From the IMG/VR virus record IMGVR_UViG_3300033153_007660, positions 1 through 64,000 of that record: DNA of 64,000 bases, one strand, 5' to 3'. The DNA comes from a virus. This document shows, piece after piece, positions 1 through 6,732 of the stretch. Made by a program: the position numbers and the translations under genes. Positions within the stretch are counted from its first letter, which is position 1; each line of letters opens with the position of its first letter. Below the pieces are notes generated by a model. That model was given only the letters and a program-made list of their open reading frames with translations. It had not been told where the DNA came from and did not search any database.

Positions 1-11
1 ACTCCGCCCTT

Positions 12-94
12 GGGTCGGTATGCAAATGGCGAAGCACAGTGGCTGTAAACCACCTACACTAGAAACGTTGGCGGTTCAAATCCGTCCCGGCCCT
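12..94 (+). tRNA. tRNA-Tyr (GTA)
   Basis: Acceptor GGGTCGG pairs with CCGGCCC. The anticodon loop CTGTAAA gives anticodon GTA. A variable arm and a T-arm with loop TTCAAAT follow. CCA is not encoded. Bases 1-11 before it may be the tail of another gene cut by the window edge. Confidence 0.9.
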
Positions 95-121
95 CAACTT
101 TAACCAAAGAAAGAAAAGACA

Positions 122-382
122 ATGGCAAGACGCAAGGCGATACGACAGAAGATGTTCAGGATCAAGTGGGTGATCGAGAACCCCTATCATGACCCAGACA
201 ATCCAGCCCAGCCAAAATGGACGGAACAAGAGACACCCTGTGTATTCGAGAATCAACTCGCCCCACATTTTCAGAATCTGACCAAGCAGGGCAATGCCAA
301 GAAGGTTCGACTCGTAGAGATGGTTGAGGGGCGGGCCTACAAGGTCAAGCTCACCAAGCCATACAAGGTCATCGGAAGGTAA
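122..382 (+). CDS. Hypothetical basic protein, 86 aa
   Basis: Not recognised. It has a basic N-terminus (MARRKAIRQK), a central stretch rich in Asn/Pro/His and a Lys-rich C-terminus. No membrane segment or metal motif is visible. The ATG follows an A/G-rich leader (AAGAAAGAAAAGACA), the usual leader style after tRNAs here. It lies between tRNA-Tyr and a structured RNA/tmRNA pair. Coding is supported only by an open frame that fills the gap. Confidence 0.65.
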   Translation: MARRKAIRQKMFRIKWVIENPYHDPDNPAQPKWTEQETPCVFENQLAPHFQNLTKQGNAKKVRLVEMVEGRAYKVKLTKPYKVIGR

Positions 383-387
383 CAAAT

Positions 388-459
388 TCCGGGAGGACTG
401 CTGGCCTTGCATTTTGGAAGCCTTCAGGGTCGAACAGACCTAACGCAGTGACAGCCGGA
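388..459 (+). ncRNA. Nested-helix RNA element upstream of tmRNA
   Basis: Two nested perfect 5-bp helices enclose the element: TCCGG (388-392) with CCGGA (455-459), and ACTGC (397-401) with GCAGT (445-449). An inner hairpin, AGGGTC-GAACA-GACCT with one bulge, lies near 426-441. It sits 16 nt before the tmRNA. It is not a tRNA, because no anticodon arm is convincing. It may be a processing or leader structure. Confidence 0.4.
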
Positions 460-475
460 GAGACGGCACTTTAAC

Positions 476-701
476 GGGGCTGAAATAGATTCGACTAGGT
501 ATTGCTCAGGCAGCGTAAGCGTCCGAGCGGGGCCTGAGTCAGCCTGGCAACAGAAAGACTCAACCAAAACAAATAGAATATGTCCTGGGATGACTTGAAA
601 CTCAACCTGGTGGAGGCGCTACAAACCCAGCGCCCTTAGATATGGTCATACGAAGGTAATTGGAAGAGTTTAGGACTCGGGGGCAGGACCCGACAGCTCC
701 A
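476..701 (+). ncRNA. ssrA: tmRNA
   Basis: The 5' end GGGGCTG followed by AAATAGATTCGAC matches the conserved tmRNA 5' domain. It pairs over 7 bp (one G-U) with CAGCTCC (694-700), with A701 as discriminator. A 5-bp T-stem TCGGG/CCCGA precedes it, but its loop is GGCAGGA rather than TTCRAAT. CTCAGGC...GCCTGAG near 515-539 fits PK1. An A-rich stretch with AAATAG precedes the probable resume codon. The reading frame from 580 would give a tag of about 19 codons ending at TAG 637-639, just after helix GGCGCT/AGCGCC. This tag lacks the usual Leu-Ala-Ala type ending. At about 226 nt it is short for a tmRNA. tmRNA rescues stalled ribosomes. Identity is good; the tag is uncertain. Confidence 0.85.
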
Positions 702-714
702 CAAGGATAAATAG

Positions 715-927
715 ATGTTCATAGATATCAAAGCTACCAGTGGAATCACTTACATCGTGAACACAAACAATATCTCCTATTTTTACATTCCAAAAGATAA
801 TTCCTACACTTACGTCACCTTCAATAATGGGAAATCGATGACTATCAGCAAAAAGATGGCTGGATATCTCCAGGCCTTGCTTGCATCACAACCCTATGAC
901 AAGACAATAAAAATAGAGAACAGATAA
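715..927 (+). CDS. Hypothetical protein, 70 aa
   Basis: Not recognised. Soluble, beta-rich-looking sequence (FIDIKATSGITYIVNTNNISYF) that resembles small immunity or DUF-type phage proteins only in general character. The start lies 13 nt after the tmRNA end. The stop overlaps the next ATG (TAATG), indicating translational coupling. Confidence 0.7.
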   Translation: MFIDIKATSGITYIVNTNNISYFYIPKDNSYTYVTFNNGKSMTISKKMAGYLQALLASQPYDKTIKIENR

Positions 928-1175
928 TGTATGAATACTTTGTCAGTTCAGTCTTTTATCAAGGCTCTCGGCTTTCCTTTGCTAATAACTCAATTCTGAG
1001 AATTGATAAAATAACACACATAGATCAAATAGCCGTTATAAGAAGAGAACTAGCAAAATATCTCTCTTCAAACGGTACTGATGTCGACGGTGTAGCTATT
1101 ATGAGCTACCATCTTCTCAGAGAAGTAGAACAAGAGCCTGAAACAAGTAACGAAGAAATCAGAATGATTGAATAG
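927..1175 (+). CDS. Hypothetical protein, 82 aa
   Basis: Not recognised. Starts within the TAATG overlap with the preceding gene, so the two are probably translated as a pair. Mixed polar sequence with an acidic C-terminus (EPETSNEEIRMIE). A T-rich run follows the stop codon, suggesting the end of a transcription unit. Confidence 0.7.
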   Translation: MYEYFVSSVFYQGSRLSFANNSILRIDKITHIDQIAVIRRELAKYLSSNGTDVDGVAIMSYHLLREVEQEPETSNEEIRMIE

Positions 1176-1197
1176 TCCCTATAGGGCTTTTTTTTGG
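1172..1197 (+). terminator. Weak rho-independent-like terminator
   Basis: CCC-TATA-GGG followed by C and eight T residues directly after the stop of the preceding gene. The stem is short, so the call rests mostly on the T-tract and position. Confidence 0.4.
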
Positions 1198-1216
1198 ATT
1201 ATTTTTTGAAGGCAGG

Positions 1217-1441
1217 ATGACAGATATGGCTCCCGGAAAAGGAATGAGGAAAATAGCAGTTGCCAATGAACAATGGTACTGGAAAGTTGTTACATCTGTG
1301 GCCGAAAGCGGTTATGAGACAGAAAACATCTTAGTTATCTGTCGGGATAGACCACCATTTTATAAGAGAATCAATGGTGGAATCGGGAGAATCTGGACAC
1401 CACACGAGGTAGCCGCTATAATCCAAAATACGCGGGAGTGA
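1217..1441 (+). CDS. Hypothetical protein, 74 aa
   Basis: Not recognised. Contains a Trp/Tyr-rich patch (QWYWKVV) and ends EVAAIIQNTRE. Its final 10 nt, including the TGA stop, lie inside the 5' acceptor of the following tRNA-Leu. Preceded by GGCAGG near the start. Confidence 0.65.
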   Translation: MTDMAPGKGMRKIAVANEQWYWKVVTSVAESGYETENILVICRDRPPFYKRINGGIGRIWTPHEVAAIIQNTRE

Positions 1442-1507
1442 AGGGAATCTGGTATACCTGGTTGACTTAAAATCAACTGCTTGTCGGTTCGAGTCCGACC
1501 TTCCGCA
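1432..1507 (+). tRNA. tRNA-Leu (TAA), class I variable loop
   Basis: Acceptor GCGGGAG/CTTCCGC; anticodon arm GTTGA-CTTAAAA-TCAAC gives TAA; T-arm GTCGG-TTCGAGT-CCGAC. The D-loop (GAATCTGGTATA) is like that of the other Leu tRNAs in this window. The variable region is only about 5 nt, unlike normal class II Leu tRNAs. Confidence 0.88.
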
Positions 1508-1528
1508 CAAACAAAGAAAGAAAAGAAG

Positions 1529-1864
1529 ATGGCACAACACATACCAATAGATGACATTGAGGAGATAGGGGTACGAGTGACCTGGGACTTTGGAGTAATC
1601 ACGTCACGGTTCAATTATGCCAAAGAAGAAACAGTCGAGAATCTAGTAGCAGAAGGACTGATTTCTGAAGAAGTAGGCAAGGAGTTCTGTGAAACACATA
1701 CCTTCATAATTCACAAGAGGGGTTGGTTTGGAGAACTTGCAGAGAAGATATTCGGCGCGAGCGCAGGTGGTTGGGAATATAAGCTCGTCAAGATTCTTGA
1801 CCCAAAGAAAAGAAAAGCTCCAGCTGAACCTCAAGCAGATAGTCGATTCGACAACGTAGAATAA
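1529..1864 (+). CDS. Hypothetical protein with C-terminal RFDNVE motif, 111 aa
   Basis: Not recognised. Start chosen at ATG 1529 (MAQHIPIDD), after AAAGAAAAGAAG and downstream of the tRNA; earlier in-frame starts lie inside the tRNA. It has a beta-rich middle and a linker rich in Pro/Lys/Ala, then ends in S-R-F-D-N-V-E. That ending recurs at the C-terminus of several other proteins here (14327, 17485, 26104, 28192), which suggests a shared binding or sorting signal. A tRNA begins directly after the stop. Confidence 0.8.
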   Translation: MAQHIPIDDIEEIGVRVTWDFGVITSRFNYAKEETVENLVAEGLISEEVGKEFCETHTFIIHKRGWFGELAEKIFGASAGGWEYKLVKILDPKKRKAPAEPQADSRFDNVE

Positions 1865-1948
1865 GCCGGTGTGGCTGGAATGGTATACACAGGGGACTCA
1901 AAATCCCCGGTTCTTCGGGACATGAGAGTTCGAATCTCTCCACCGGTA
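1865..1948 (+). tRNA. tRNA-Leu (CAA)
   Basis: Acceptor GCCGGTG/CACCGGT; anticodon arm GGGGA-CTCAAAA-TCCCC gives CAA; class II variable arm; T-arm GAGAG-TTCGAAT-CTCTC; discriminator A. Begins at the base after the preceding stop codon. Confidence 0.92.
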
Positions 1949-1954
1949 CAATGT

Positions 1955-2050
1955 AGTGTGTTGACAATGGGTCAGTGGCGACGGCCATCAGAGGTTCGAC
2001 TCCTCAATTTGTCCTGGGCAGGGAAACGGGTTCGAGTCCCGGGCACACTA
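1955..2050 (+). ncRNA. tRNA-like RNA with two T-arm-like hairpins
   Basis: Acceptor-like strands AGTGTGT (1955-1961) and GCACACT (2043-2049) pair, and A2050 fits a discriminator. The distal T-arm has loop TTCGAGT with a 4-bp stem. A second T-arm-like hairpin, GAGG-TTCGACT-CCTC (1991-2005), lies in the middle. A GTGGC/GCCAT stem (1975-1988) has only a 4-nt loop, so no anticodon can be read. At 96 nt it is longer than a class I tRNA. It could be an intron-bearing or rearranged tRNA, or a decayed one. Confidence 0.5.
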
Positions 2051-2055
2051 CAGTA

Positions 2056-2127
2056 GCTCCCGTCGTCTACTGGCTAGGATAGTAGATTCTCAATCTACAG
2101 AAGAGAGATCGATACTCTCCGGGAGCA
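2056..2127 (+). tRNA. tRNA-Glu (CTC)
   Basis: Acceptor GCTCCCG/CGGGAGC; anticodon arm GTAGA-TTCTCAA-TCTAC gives CTC; T-stem GAGAG/CTCTC. The T-loop is ATCGATA, with A at position 54 instead of the near-universal T. Confidence 0.9.
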
Positions 2128-2142
2128 CAAAGAGAGAAAGAT

Positions 2143-2631
2143 ATGATTATATTTCCGATACTTGCTATCATTCCTACCTTCCTCTTCTGGGCATGGGCCC
2201 ATGAGTTCTGTCATCTGTTAGCGCATAAAGTATGTGGAGCAGATGGGACCTATGTCATCAAGGTTCTCCCTCATAAGTGGAGAGACAAGTGGTATTTCGC
2301 CCGACTTCACTGGGTTCAGTACTTCATTCCTCCTGGAGGACTCACTCCAACTCAACGAGGGTTCATAGAAATCGCTCCAAGATTTGTTGATCTTCTAGCA
2401 GTCATCGCTCTCCCCTTCGCTATACTTTTCCCTGGTGTCCTATGCTGGATGTGGATAGTATTCTGGGGAGGAGGCATCATTGACCTCATCGTCGGTTCGA
2501 TTGGATGGTCAGAGAGGTCAGACTTGAGACAAGGAGCTTCCTGGTTCGAGATCAGCCCATGGATACTTCGGACAGTAGGCTTCACCCTAGCTATACTATC
2601 GACAGCCACTATGATTGCATGGATAGTGTAA
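2143..2631 (+). CDS. Membrane protein with HExxH motif, putative metallopeptidase
   Basis: 162 aa with a hydrophobic N-terminal segment carrying W-A-H-E-F-C-H near residues 20-26, a match to the HExxH zinc site. Two or three further hydrophobic segments lie at about 85-105, 105-125 and 145-162. The arrangement resembles M50-type intramembrane peptidases, but the second zinc-ligand motif is not evident, so activity is inferred only. It starts 16 nt after tRNA-Glu and is followed by two more small coupled genes. Two other HExxH membrane proteins occur at 12280 and 13635. Confidence 0.75.
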   Translation: MIIFPILAIIPTFLFWAWAHEFCHLLAHKVCGADGTYVIKVLPHKWRDKWYFARLHWVQYFIPPGGLTPTQRGFIEIAPRFVDLLAVIALPFAILFPGVLCWMWIVFWGGGIIDLIVGSIGWSERSDLRQGASWFEISPWILRTVGFTLAILSTATMIAWIV

Positions 2632-2632
2632 C

Positions 2633-2785
2633 ATGAAGAAAGTAACCAAAGAACAGCGTGCAATGTGGCTAAGAAATCTTCCTAAAAAAGATGACAAAGT
2701 AGCCAGAAAGCTTTTTCAACAGGCAATCAATAGACCCGATGTCCAAGCAGCACTCAAGACTGCTCGCAATAACGACGCAACATAA
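2633..2785 (+). CDS. Small basic protein, 50 aa
   Basis: Not recognised. Short helical, Lys/Arg-rich sequence (MKKVTKEQRAMWLRNLPKKD). It starts one base after the upstream stop and its TAA overlaps the next ATG, so it sits inside a coupled three-gene unit. Confidence 0.65.
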   Translation: MKKVTKEQRAMWLRNLPKKDDKVARKLFQQAINRPDVQAALKTARNNDAT

Positions 2786-3060
2786 TGTTCTTCTACGTCT
2801 ACTCGGGGCTCATCATTACCACTATCCTGATGTCCCTAGCAAACAAGTGGTTGCTAGCTAAGGGCTCACTAAAGCCAGTCTATTGGATTGAGATAGTACT
2901 GAGCATCACCTACATCGCGACCAACTGCCTAGCTACTATCTGGCAGTCAGAGCTCGCTGCATTGCTCCTCTACATTCCACTAAATCTCTGGACCATGGCG
3001 ATGGCAGTCAAAGGTCTAAGAAGAATGAAGTGTGAGGCCTTGTCCAATAGTATCAAATAA
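2785..3060 (+). CDS. Small integral membrane protein, 91 aa
   Basis: Not recognised. Three hydrophobic segments (about residues 4-24, 34-54, 58-76) and a short basic C-terminal tail (KGLRRMKCE). Starts in a TAATG overlap. Function unknown; the location suggests work with the upstream HExxH membrane protein. Confidence 0.75.
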   Translation: MFFYVYSGLIITTILMSLANKWLLAKGSLKPVYWIEIVLSITYIATNCLATIWQSELAALLLYIPLNLWTMAMAVKGLRRMKCEALSNSIK

Positions 3061-3071
3061 GGTATAAGGAC

Positions 3072-3248
3072 ATGACAGAGAAGATACTCCGACTCAAGGC
3101 GTTAGCAAAAGACAAAGAGTACGATCCTGAGTTCTGCGCTGTTGCTCGATGCAGAAATAGGAGTATGGTAATAGATGGGACGCACAAGCTGAGCAAAGAA
3201 AAGGTTCCGCTATGTGAAACTCATTGGGTAATCAGAGCAGATATGTAG
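3072..3248 (+). CDS. Small putative zinc-binding protein, 58 aa
   Basis: Cys pairs F-C-A-V-A-R-C and L-C-E-T-H-W form a C-x4-C...C-x2-H pattern that suggests one zinc knuckle. The final G of its TAG stop is the first base of tRNA-Trp. Function unknown. Confidence 0.65.
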   Translation: MTEKILRLKALAKDKEYDPEFCAVARCRNRSMVIDGTHKLSKEKVPLCETHWVIRADM

Positions 3249-3320
3249 GGTCAGTCGCCAACGGCAGGCACTCGGTCTCCAAAACCGACGATGGGAGTTC
3301 GAATCTCTCCTGGCCCGCCA
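3248..3320 (+). tRNA. tRNA-Trp (CCA)
   Basis: Acceptor GGGTCAG/CTGGCCC, discriminator G and encoded CCA. Anticodon loop CTCCAAA on stem CGGT/ACCG gives CCA. Starts on the last base of the upstream stop codon. Confidence 0.92.
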
Positions 3321-3341
3321 ATAAAATAGAAGGAGAGAGCA

Positions 3342-3437
3342 GTGACTAAGAAGCCAGCGCGCAAGACCAAGAGATGGCTACGAGCCATGGGCAAGCGCAA
3401 GAGTCCTCGCAAGAAGATCAAAAAGAAAGGCAGGTAG
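3342..3437 (+). CDS. Very small Lys/Arg-rich protein, 31 aa
   Basis: GTG start preceded by AAGGAGAG. The product is about half Lys/Arg (KKPARKTKRWLRAMGKRKS), a likely nucleic-acid or ribosome-binding peptide. It lies between tRNA-Trp and the deformylase gene, which begins 4 nt later. Confidence 0.55.
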   Translation: MTKKPARKTKRWLRAMGKRKSPRKKIKKKGR

Positions 3438-3440
3438 CTA

Positions 3441-4106
3441 ATGAACCCAGAGACTACTGTCCTGGATAAGCAACCTCTCGCCCCACCTATCGACAAGATA
3501 GCTGTGTGGCCTGCTCAGATCCTTCGCAAGAAAGCTGAAGTAGTATCTGAGATCAACTCATCAACCGTGCAACTCATCATTGACATGTTTGTAACACTGA
3601 AGCAACTAGGCGGAATAGGTCTAGCTGCACCTCAGATGAAAGAGAACAAGGCCATCCTAGTCTACAGAGTAGGAGATGAACAAGGATGTATGATCAACCC
3701 AGTCATCTCCGACCAGAGTGAGAAGACAGAGATAGGACAAGAAGGATGTCTCTCATTCCCTGGCCTATTCATCAACGTTCCTCGAGCAATGGAAATTGAC
3801 GTAGAGTTCACTGACCTCGAAGGAGAGCGCAAGGTCGAGAAGTATCAAGGAAGAATGGCTCGTGTCATTCAGCATGAGGTCGATCACTTAGAAGGACGAG
3901 TAATCATCAATCACTTGTCTAAGCTTAAGCGCGACAGGATTATGAAGAAGGTCAGCCAAGCTCACAAGCAGCTGAAGTCTATACATGTGAAAGAAAAGTC
4001 TCATGACAGTGACAGGAAGCAACGGAGGGAAGAAGAAAAGAAGACAAGAAGAACCAAAGAGAAAGCTAAGCGAAAGCAGGCCCGTAAATCCCGACGTAAA
4101 CGGTAG
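3441..4106 (+). CDS. def: Peptide deformylase with basic C-terminal tail
   Basis: Removes the formyl group from the N-terminal Met of new proteins. All three family motifs are present: GGIGLAAPQ near residues 54-62, EGCLSFPG near 97-104 and QHEVDH near 143-148 (Cys and two His bind the metal). The catalytic core is about 170 residues. It is followed by about 45 residues of Lys/Arg/Glu-rich tail not typical of the family, which could bind ribosome or RNA. The tail overlaps the next gene by 104 nt in another frame. Deformylase is a known phage auxiliary gene and fits the translation-focused neighbourhood. Confidence 0.93.
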   Translation: MNPETTVLDKQPLAPPIDKIAVWPAQILRKKAEVVSEINSSTVQLIIDMFVTLKQLGGIGLAAPQMKENKAILVYRVGDEQGCMINPVISDQSEKTEIGQEGCLSFPGLFINVPRAMEIDVEFTDLEGERKVEKYQGRMARVIQHEVDHLEGRVIINHLSKLKRDRIMKKVSQAHKQLKSIHVKEKSHDSDRKQRREEEKKTRRTKEKAKRKQARKSRRKR

Positions 4107-4551
4107 ACTCGACAGCTACAACTACAGTACCAACGAGTTCGTCAAGGACGAAGAGACTCTCAACTATTGGAAAGAGACCAGACTTGTCCAAAGAAGACTG
4201 TCTGACAAAGGTTTCGATATAAGTACAGACTCCTTTCTCGAGGCAGCTACTCTCCTAATAAGAGAGGGGGATAGGGCTGATCATGTAGAGCGAGAGGCAG
4301 CCTCCAAAAAGGACGAGGAGAGTATAAAGGTTCGTCTTCTCCAAAGCCAAATCAATCAAAAAGACAAAGAGCTGCGAGGATCTGAGCAAGAGATAAATAC
4401 CTGGAAAGAAAGAATCAAGACATTTGGTGAACATCAGGACGAATGCCTATACTTACAAGCTGATAGCTGCATTAGATTAGACATAGAAGAGACCCTCGAA
4501 GAAAAAGACTTGTGTAACTGTGGCTGGCATGAGATAAAGACTAAGCTTTAG
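4003..4551 (+). CDS. Hypothetical coiled-coil protein, 182 aa
   Basis: Not recognised. A helical segment at about residues 85-145 (heptad-like, Glu/Lys/Gln-rich) is followed by a C-terminal Cys cluster (C...C...C-N-C-G). No other ATG, GTG or TTG in frame gives a later start before the unique part, so a 104-nt overlap with the deformylase tail is implied. The final base of its stop is the first base of tRNA-Leu. Confidence 0.7.
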   Translation: MTVTGSNGGKKKRRQEEPKRKLSESRPVNPDVNGRLDSYNYSTNEFVKDEETLNYWKETRLVQRRLSDKGFDISTDSFLEAATLLIREGDRADHVEREAASKKDEESIKVRLLQSQINQKDKELRGSEQEINTWKERIKTFGEHQDECLYLQADSCIRLDIEETLEEKDLCNCGWHEIKTKL

Positions 4552-4633
4552 CGAACGTGGTGGAATCTGGTATACACGCTGGTCTTAGAAGCCAGTGCCT
4601 TCGGGATTGAGAGTTCGAATCTCTCCGTTCGCA
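4551..4633 (+). tRNA. tRNA-Leu (TAG)
   Basis: Acceptor GCGAACG/CGTTCGC; anticodon arm CTGGT-CTTAGAA-GCCAG gives TAG; normal class II variable arm; T-arm with TTCGAAT loop; discriminator A. Starts on the last base of the preceding stop. Confidence 0.93.
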
Positions 4634-4687
4634 CAACCCCACAATTTAATCGATCCAAGGACTGAATCTGTCAGACCTATGGATTAG

Positions 4688-4693
4688 TATAAT
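4688..4693 (+). promoter_or_regulatory. Possible -10 element upstream of the coiled-coil gene
   Basis: A perfect TATAAT hexamer in the 106-nt gap after tRNA-Leu. No clear -35 lies at 17 nt. The GGTCCC-ATT-GGGACC palindrome just downstream (about 4697-4711) could be an operator or leader hairpin. An AGGAGA ribosome site follows. The next gene has richer GC and regular codons, consistent with strong expression. Confidence 0.4.
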
Positions 4694-4739
4694 CAGGTCC
4701 CATTGGGACCACAAACCCTAACAGGAGAAACCTAAGAAA

Positions 4740-5804
4740 ATGAGTAGCGCAAACGTAACCCCACAGAAGAACACGAAGGCTGAGATCTTCAGTGCCTATC
4801 AGATCAAGTGCCAGGAGCTAAGGTCACTCAAGGCCACCAAGCTGAACCCTGAGAAGATCAAGGTCGGCAAGCGAAAGGCAGCCACAGCGGAGAAGGTCAA
4901 AGGCCTGTCAATCGCTGGCATCTCCAAGAGTATCGAGACTCTGGAAACCAGAGCCACTGGCTTCCTCAGTGGGCTCAGAGATGAGTACGAGGGTGAGCTC
5001 GAGAAGCTCAACGACGTCAAGCAGGCCATCACCGATGCAGATGCTGAGCTCCAAGAGATCTTCGGCATCTCACGCGAGGCTGAGACCATGGCAGCTCTCG
5101 TTCAGGCCCAGAAGGAGCTGGCCGAGAAGGAAGCTGAAGCACGCGATTACCGCAGGGAGCAGTTCGAAGAGGACATGCGCCAGGCCAAGAAGAATTGGCA
5201 AGAGAGCAAGACTGACTACGAGAAGTCAGTCAAGCGCGAGATGACCGAGTCCACCGTCAAGCGTGAGCAAGAGCTCGCAGATGCTGAGTATGCCTTCGCT
5301 CGTCAGGTCAAAGAGAAGACTGATTCGCTGACCGATCAGCTCGACACCGAGAGAAAGAAGTTCAACGAGTGGAAGGAGCTCGAGACGAAGGGTCTGAACG
5401 GTCAGCGTGAGTCCTTCTTCAAAGATCGCTCAGCTCAGACCGTGCTCGAGACAGAGATCAAGGGCTTCGAGACTCGCATCAGTGAGTTCGAGACCGAGAA
5501 GGAGACCGCAGTCGCGACCGCGATTACGGCAGCCAAGAGTTCAGCTCAGAAAAGCTTTGGCATCGAAGTCAACGCTATCAAGAGGAACTACGAAGCAGAT
5601 CTCAAGGTCAAGGATGGCGAAGTCACCAGCCTGACAAGCTTCAAGAACAGCTTGGATGCACGGGTCCAGGACCTCAGTGCCAAGCTAGAAGTGGCCTACG
5701 AGAAGGTCCAGGCCGTCGCAGTCCAGGCCCTCCAGGCTCAGGGCAGCGTCAACACCGTCGCTCAGGTGCAGGCAGCTGTCGCTAACCGCGACTCGAAGCG
5801 CTAA
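4740..5804 (+). CDS. Long coiled-coil protein, 354 aa
   Basis: Not recognised. From about residue 60 to 345 it is an almost continuous Glu/Lys/Ala heptad-like sequence, implying a long rod-shaped dimer. The N-terminal 60 residues are basic and globular. Third-position G/C is clearly higher than in neighbours, a sign of high expression. It has its own leader with AGGAGA and a strong downstream hairpin, so it may be a single-gene unit. It could be a scaffold, filament or cell-takeover protein; nothing in the sequence decides this. Confidence 0.85.
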   Translation: MSSANVTPQKNTKAEIFSAYQIKCQELRSLKATKLNPEKIKVGKRKAATAEKVKGLSIAGISKSIETLETRATGFLSGLRDEYEGELEKLNDVKQAITDADAELQEIFGISREAETMAALVQAQKELAEKEAEARDYRREQFEEDMRQAKKNWQESKTDYEKSVKREMTESTVKREQELADAEYAFARQVKEKTDSLTDQLDTERKKFNEWKELETKGLNGQRESFFKDRSAQTVLETEIKGFETRISEFETEKETAVATAITAAKSSAQKSFGIEVNAIKRNYEADLKVKDGEVTSLTSFKNSLDARVQDLSAKLEVAYEKVQAVAVQALQAQGSVNTVAQVQAAVANRDSKR

Positions 5805-5812
5805 GCTTCACA

Positions 5813-5841
5813 GACATGGGTCAGGTTTCCTGACCCGTGTC
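5813..5841 (+). terminator. Strong 13-bp hairpin after coiled-coil gene
   Basis: GACATGGGTCAGG pairs with CCTGACCCGTGTC across a TTT loop (one T-G wobble). No T-tract follows, so it may be a processing or stability element rather than a classical terminator. Confidence 0.55.
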
Positions 5842-5846
5842 ACAAT

Positions 5847-6041
5847 ATGGCAGAGTGGGAATCCAACCAGACCTGCGATATCTGTAAGAAAGATATCGGC
5901 GACGGAGATTACTGGTATGCCATCAGACAAGACGGTAAGAAAGTAGCTATTTGTAAGCCTTGCCAAGAAGGACTCACTGAGGTTGAGGAAGCTGATGCTC
6001 CTCCCTTTCCCGACAAAACCTGGTCACCAGAGGACAACTAA
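5847..6041 (+). CDS. Zinc-ribbon protein, 64 aa
   Basis: C-D-I-C and C-K-P-C pairs about 23 residues apart make a treble-clef or ribbon-type zinc site. Acidic C-terminus. The stop overlaps the next ATG (TAATG). Function unknown. Confidence 0.75.
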   Translation: MAEWESNQTCDICKKDIGDGDYWYAIRQDGKKVAICKPCQEGLTEVEEADAPPFPDKTWSPEDN

Positions 6042-6295
6042 TGTTCACCGATGCACGTTCAGCTAAAGCAAACGCCAAAGCAAACAAGAAGCCTACTAAA
6101 AAACTAGACTATGCAGAGACTGCCGGTGACTGGAGCTGTTTTATTTTAGTCACTCTTTGTTGTGCCGCCGTCATTGCTGGAACTGTTGCCTTTTGTCTAA
6201 AATTCCCCATCGTAGCTGCAGGCATCGCTGGTCTCGTTCTCCTCTTCACGATCCCGCCTAAACTCTACTGTATGTGGAAAAACAGGGAGAGATAA
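6041..6295 (+). CDS. Two-TM membrane protein with MFTDARSAK start, 84 aa
   Basis: Begins M-F-T-D-A-R-S-A-K, nearly the same N-terminus as the next gene, then a basic linker and two hydrophobic segments (about residues 32-52 and 56-74). Coupled to both neighbours by TAATG overlaps. Function unknown. Confidence 0.75.
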   Translation: MFTDARSAKANAKANKKPTKKLDYAETAGDWSCFILVTLCCAAVIAGTVAFCLKFPIVAAGIAGLVLLFTIPPKLYCMWKNRER

Positions 6296-6639
6296 TGTTT
6301 ACTGATGCAAGAGCAGCTAAGCAAGAGGCAGAAAAGTTCATTGCTACAAATGGTGATGCAATATTTGAGGCTGCTTGTAGACTTGTCCAGAAAAAGATTA
6401 GTGATGCCATCAAAAATGGCAAAACATCTGTTCGTCTCCGTCGCGAACTCGAAAGCTTCGATGTTCGAGGCAAGTTAGAGTGGACGTGGTGCTGTTCAAA
6501 AGAAGTAGCAGGAACAGTAGCTAAGTATCTGAGAGCAGACGGATACAAGGTCAAGGTCTACTTCTTTGGCGGCCTCAAAATAGACTTTGACAATGCCACC
6601 GAAATGGTGCAACCTTCCAGGCTCGAGAAGAAACTCTAG
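6295..6639 (+). CDS. Hypothetical protein with MFTDARAAK start, 114 aa
   Basis: Soluble protein. Start ATG 6295 chosen because it overlaps the upstream stop (TAATG) and yields the same M-F-T-D-A-R-x-A-K start as the preceding membrane protein. The shared start suggests a duplicated N-terminal signal. The last base of TAG is the first base of tRNA-Leu(GAG). Function unknown. Confidence 0.75.
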   Translation: MFTDARAAKQEAEKFIATNGDAIFEAACRLVQKKISDAIKNGKTSVRLRRELESFDVRGKLEWTWCCSKEVAGTVAKYLRADGYKVKVYFFGGLKIDFDNATEMVQPSRLEKKL

Positions 6640-6714
6640 TGGGAGTGAAGGGAACCAGGTATACCTTGTTGGTCGAGAGCCAACAGTTTGGGAGTTCGAC
6701 TCTCCCCTCCCACA
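6639..6714 (+). tRNA. tRNA-Leu (GAG), class I variable loop, C33
   Basis: Acceptor GTGGGAG/CTCCCAC. Anticodon stem GTTGG/CCAAC with loop TCGAGAG gives GAG but with C instead of T at position 33. Same body as the tRNA-Leu(TAA) at 1432, with a short variable loop. T-arm GGGAG-TTCGACT-CTCCC. Confidence 0.8.
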
Positions 6715-6732
6715 CAAGGCAAAGGAGAACAC

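Noticed and set aside
4799-5634. Several long open frames on both strands inside the coiled-coil gene
   Set aside because: Shadows of a G/C-biased repetitive coding sequence; Ser/Arg-rich without ribosome sites.
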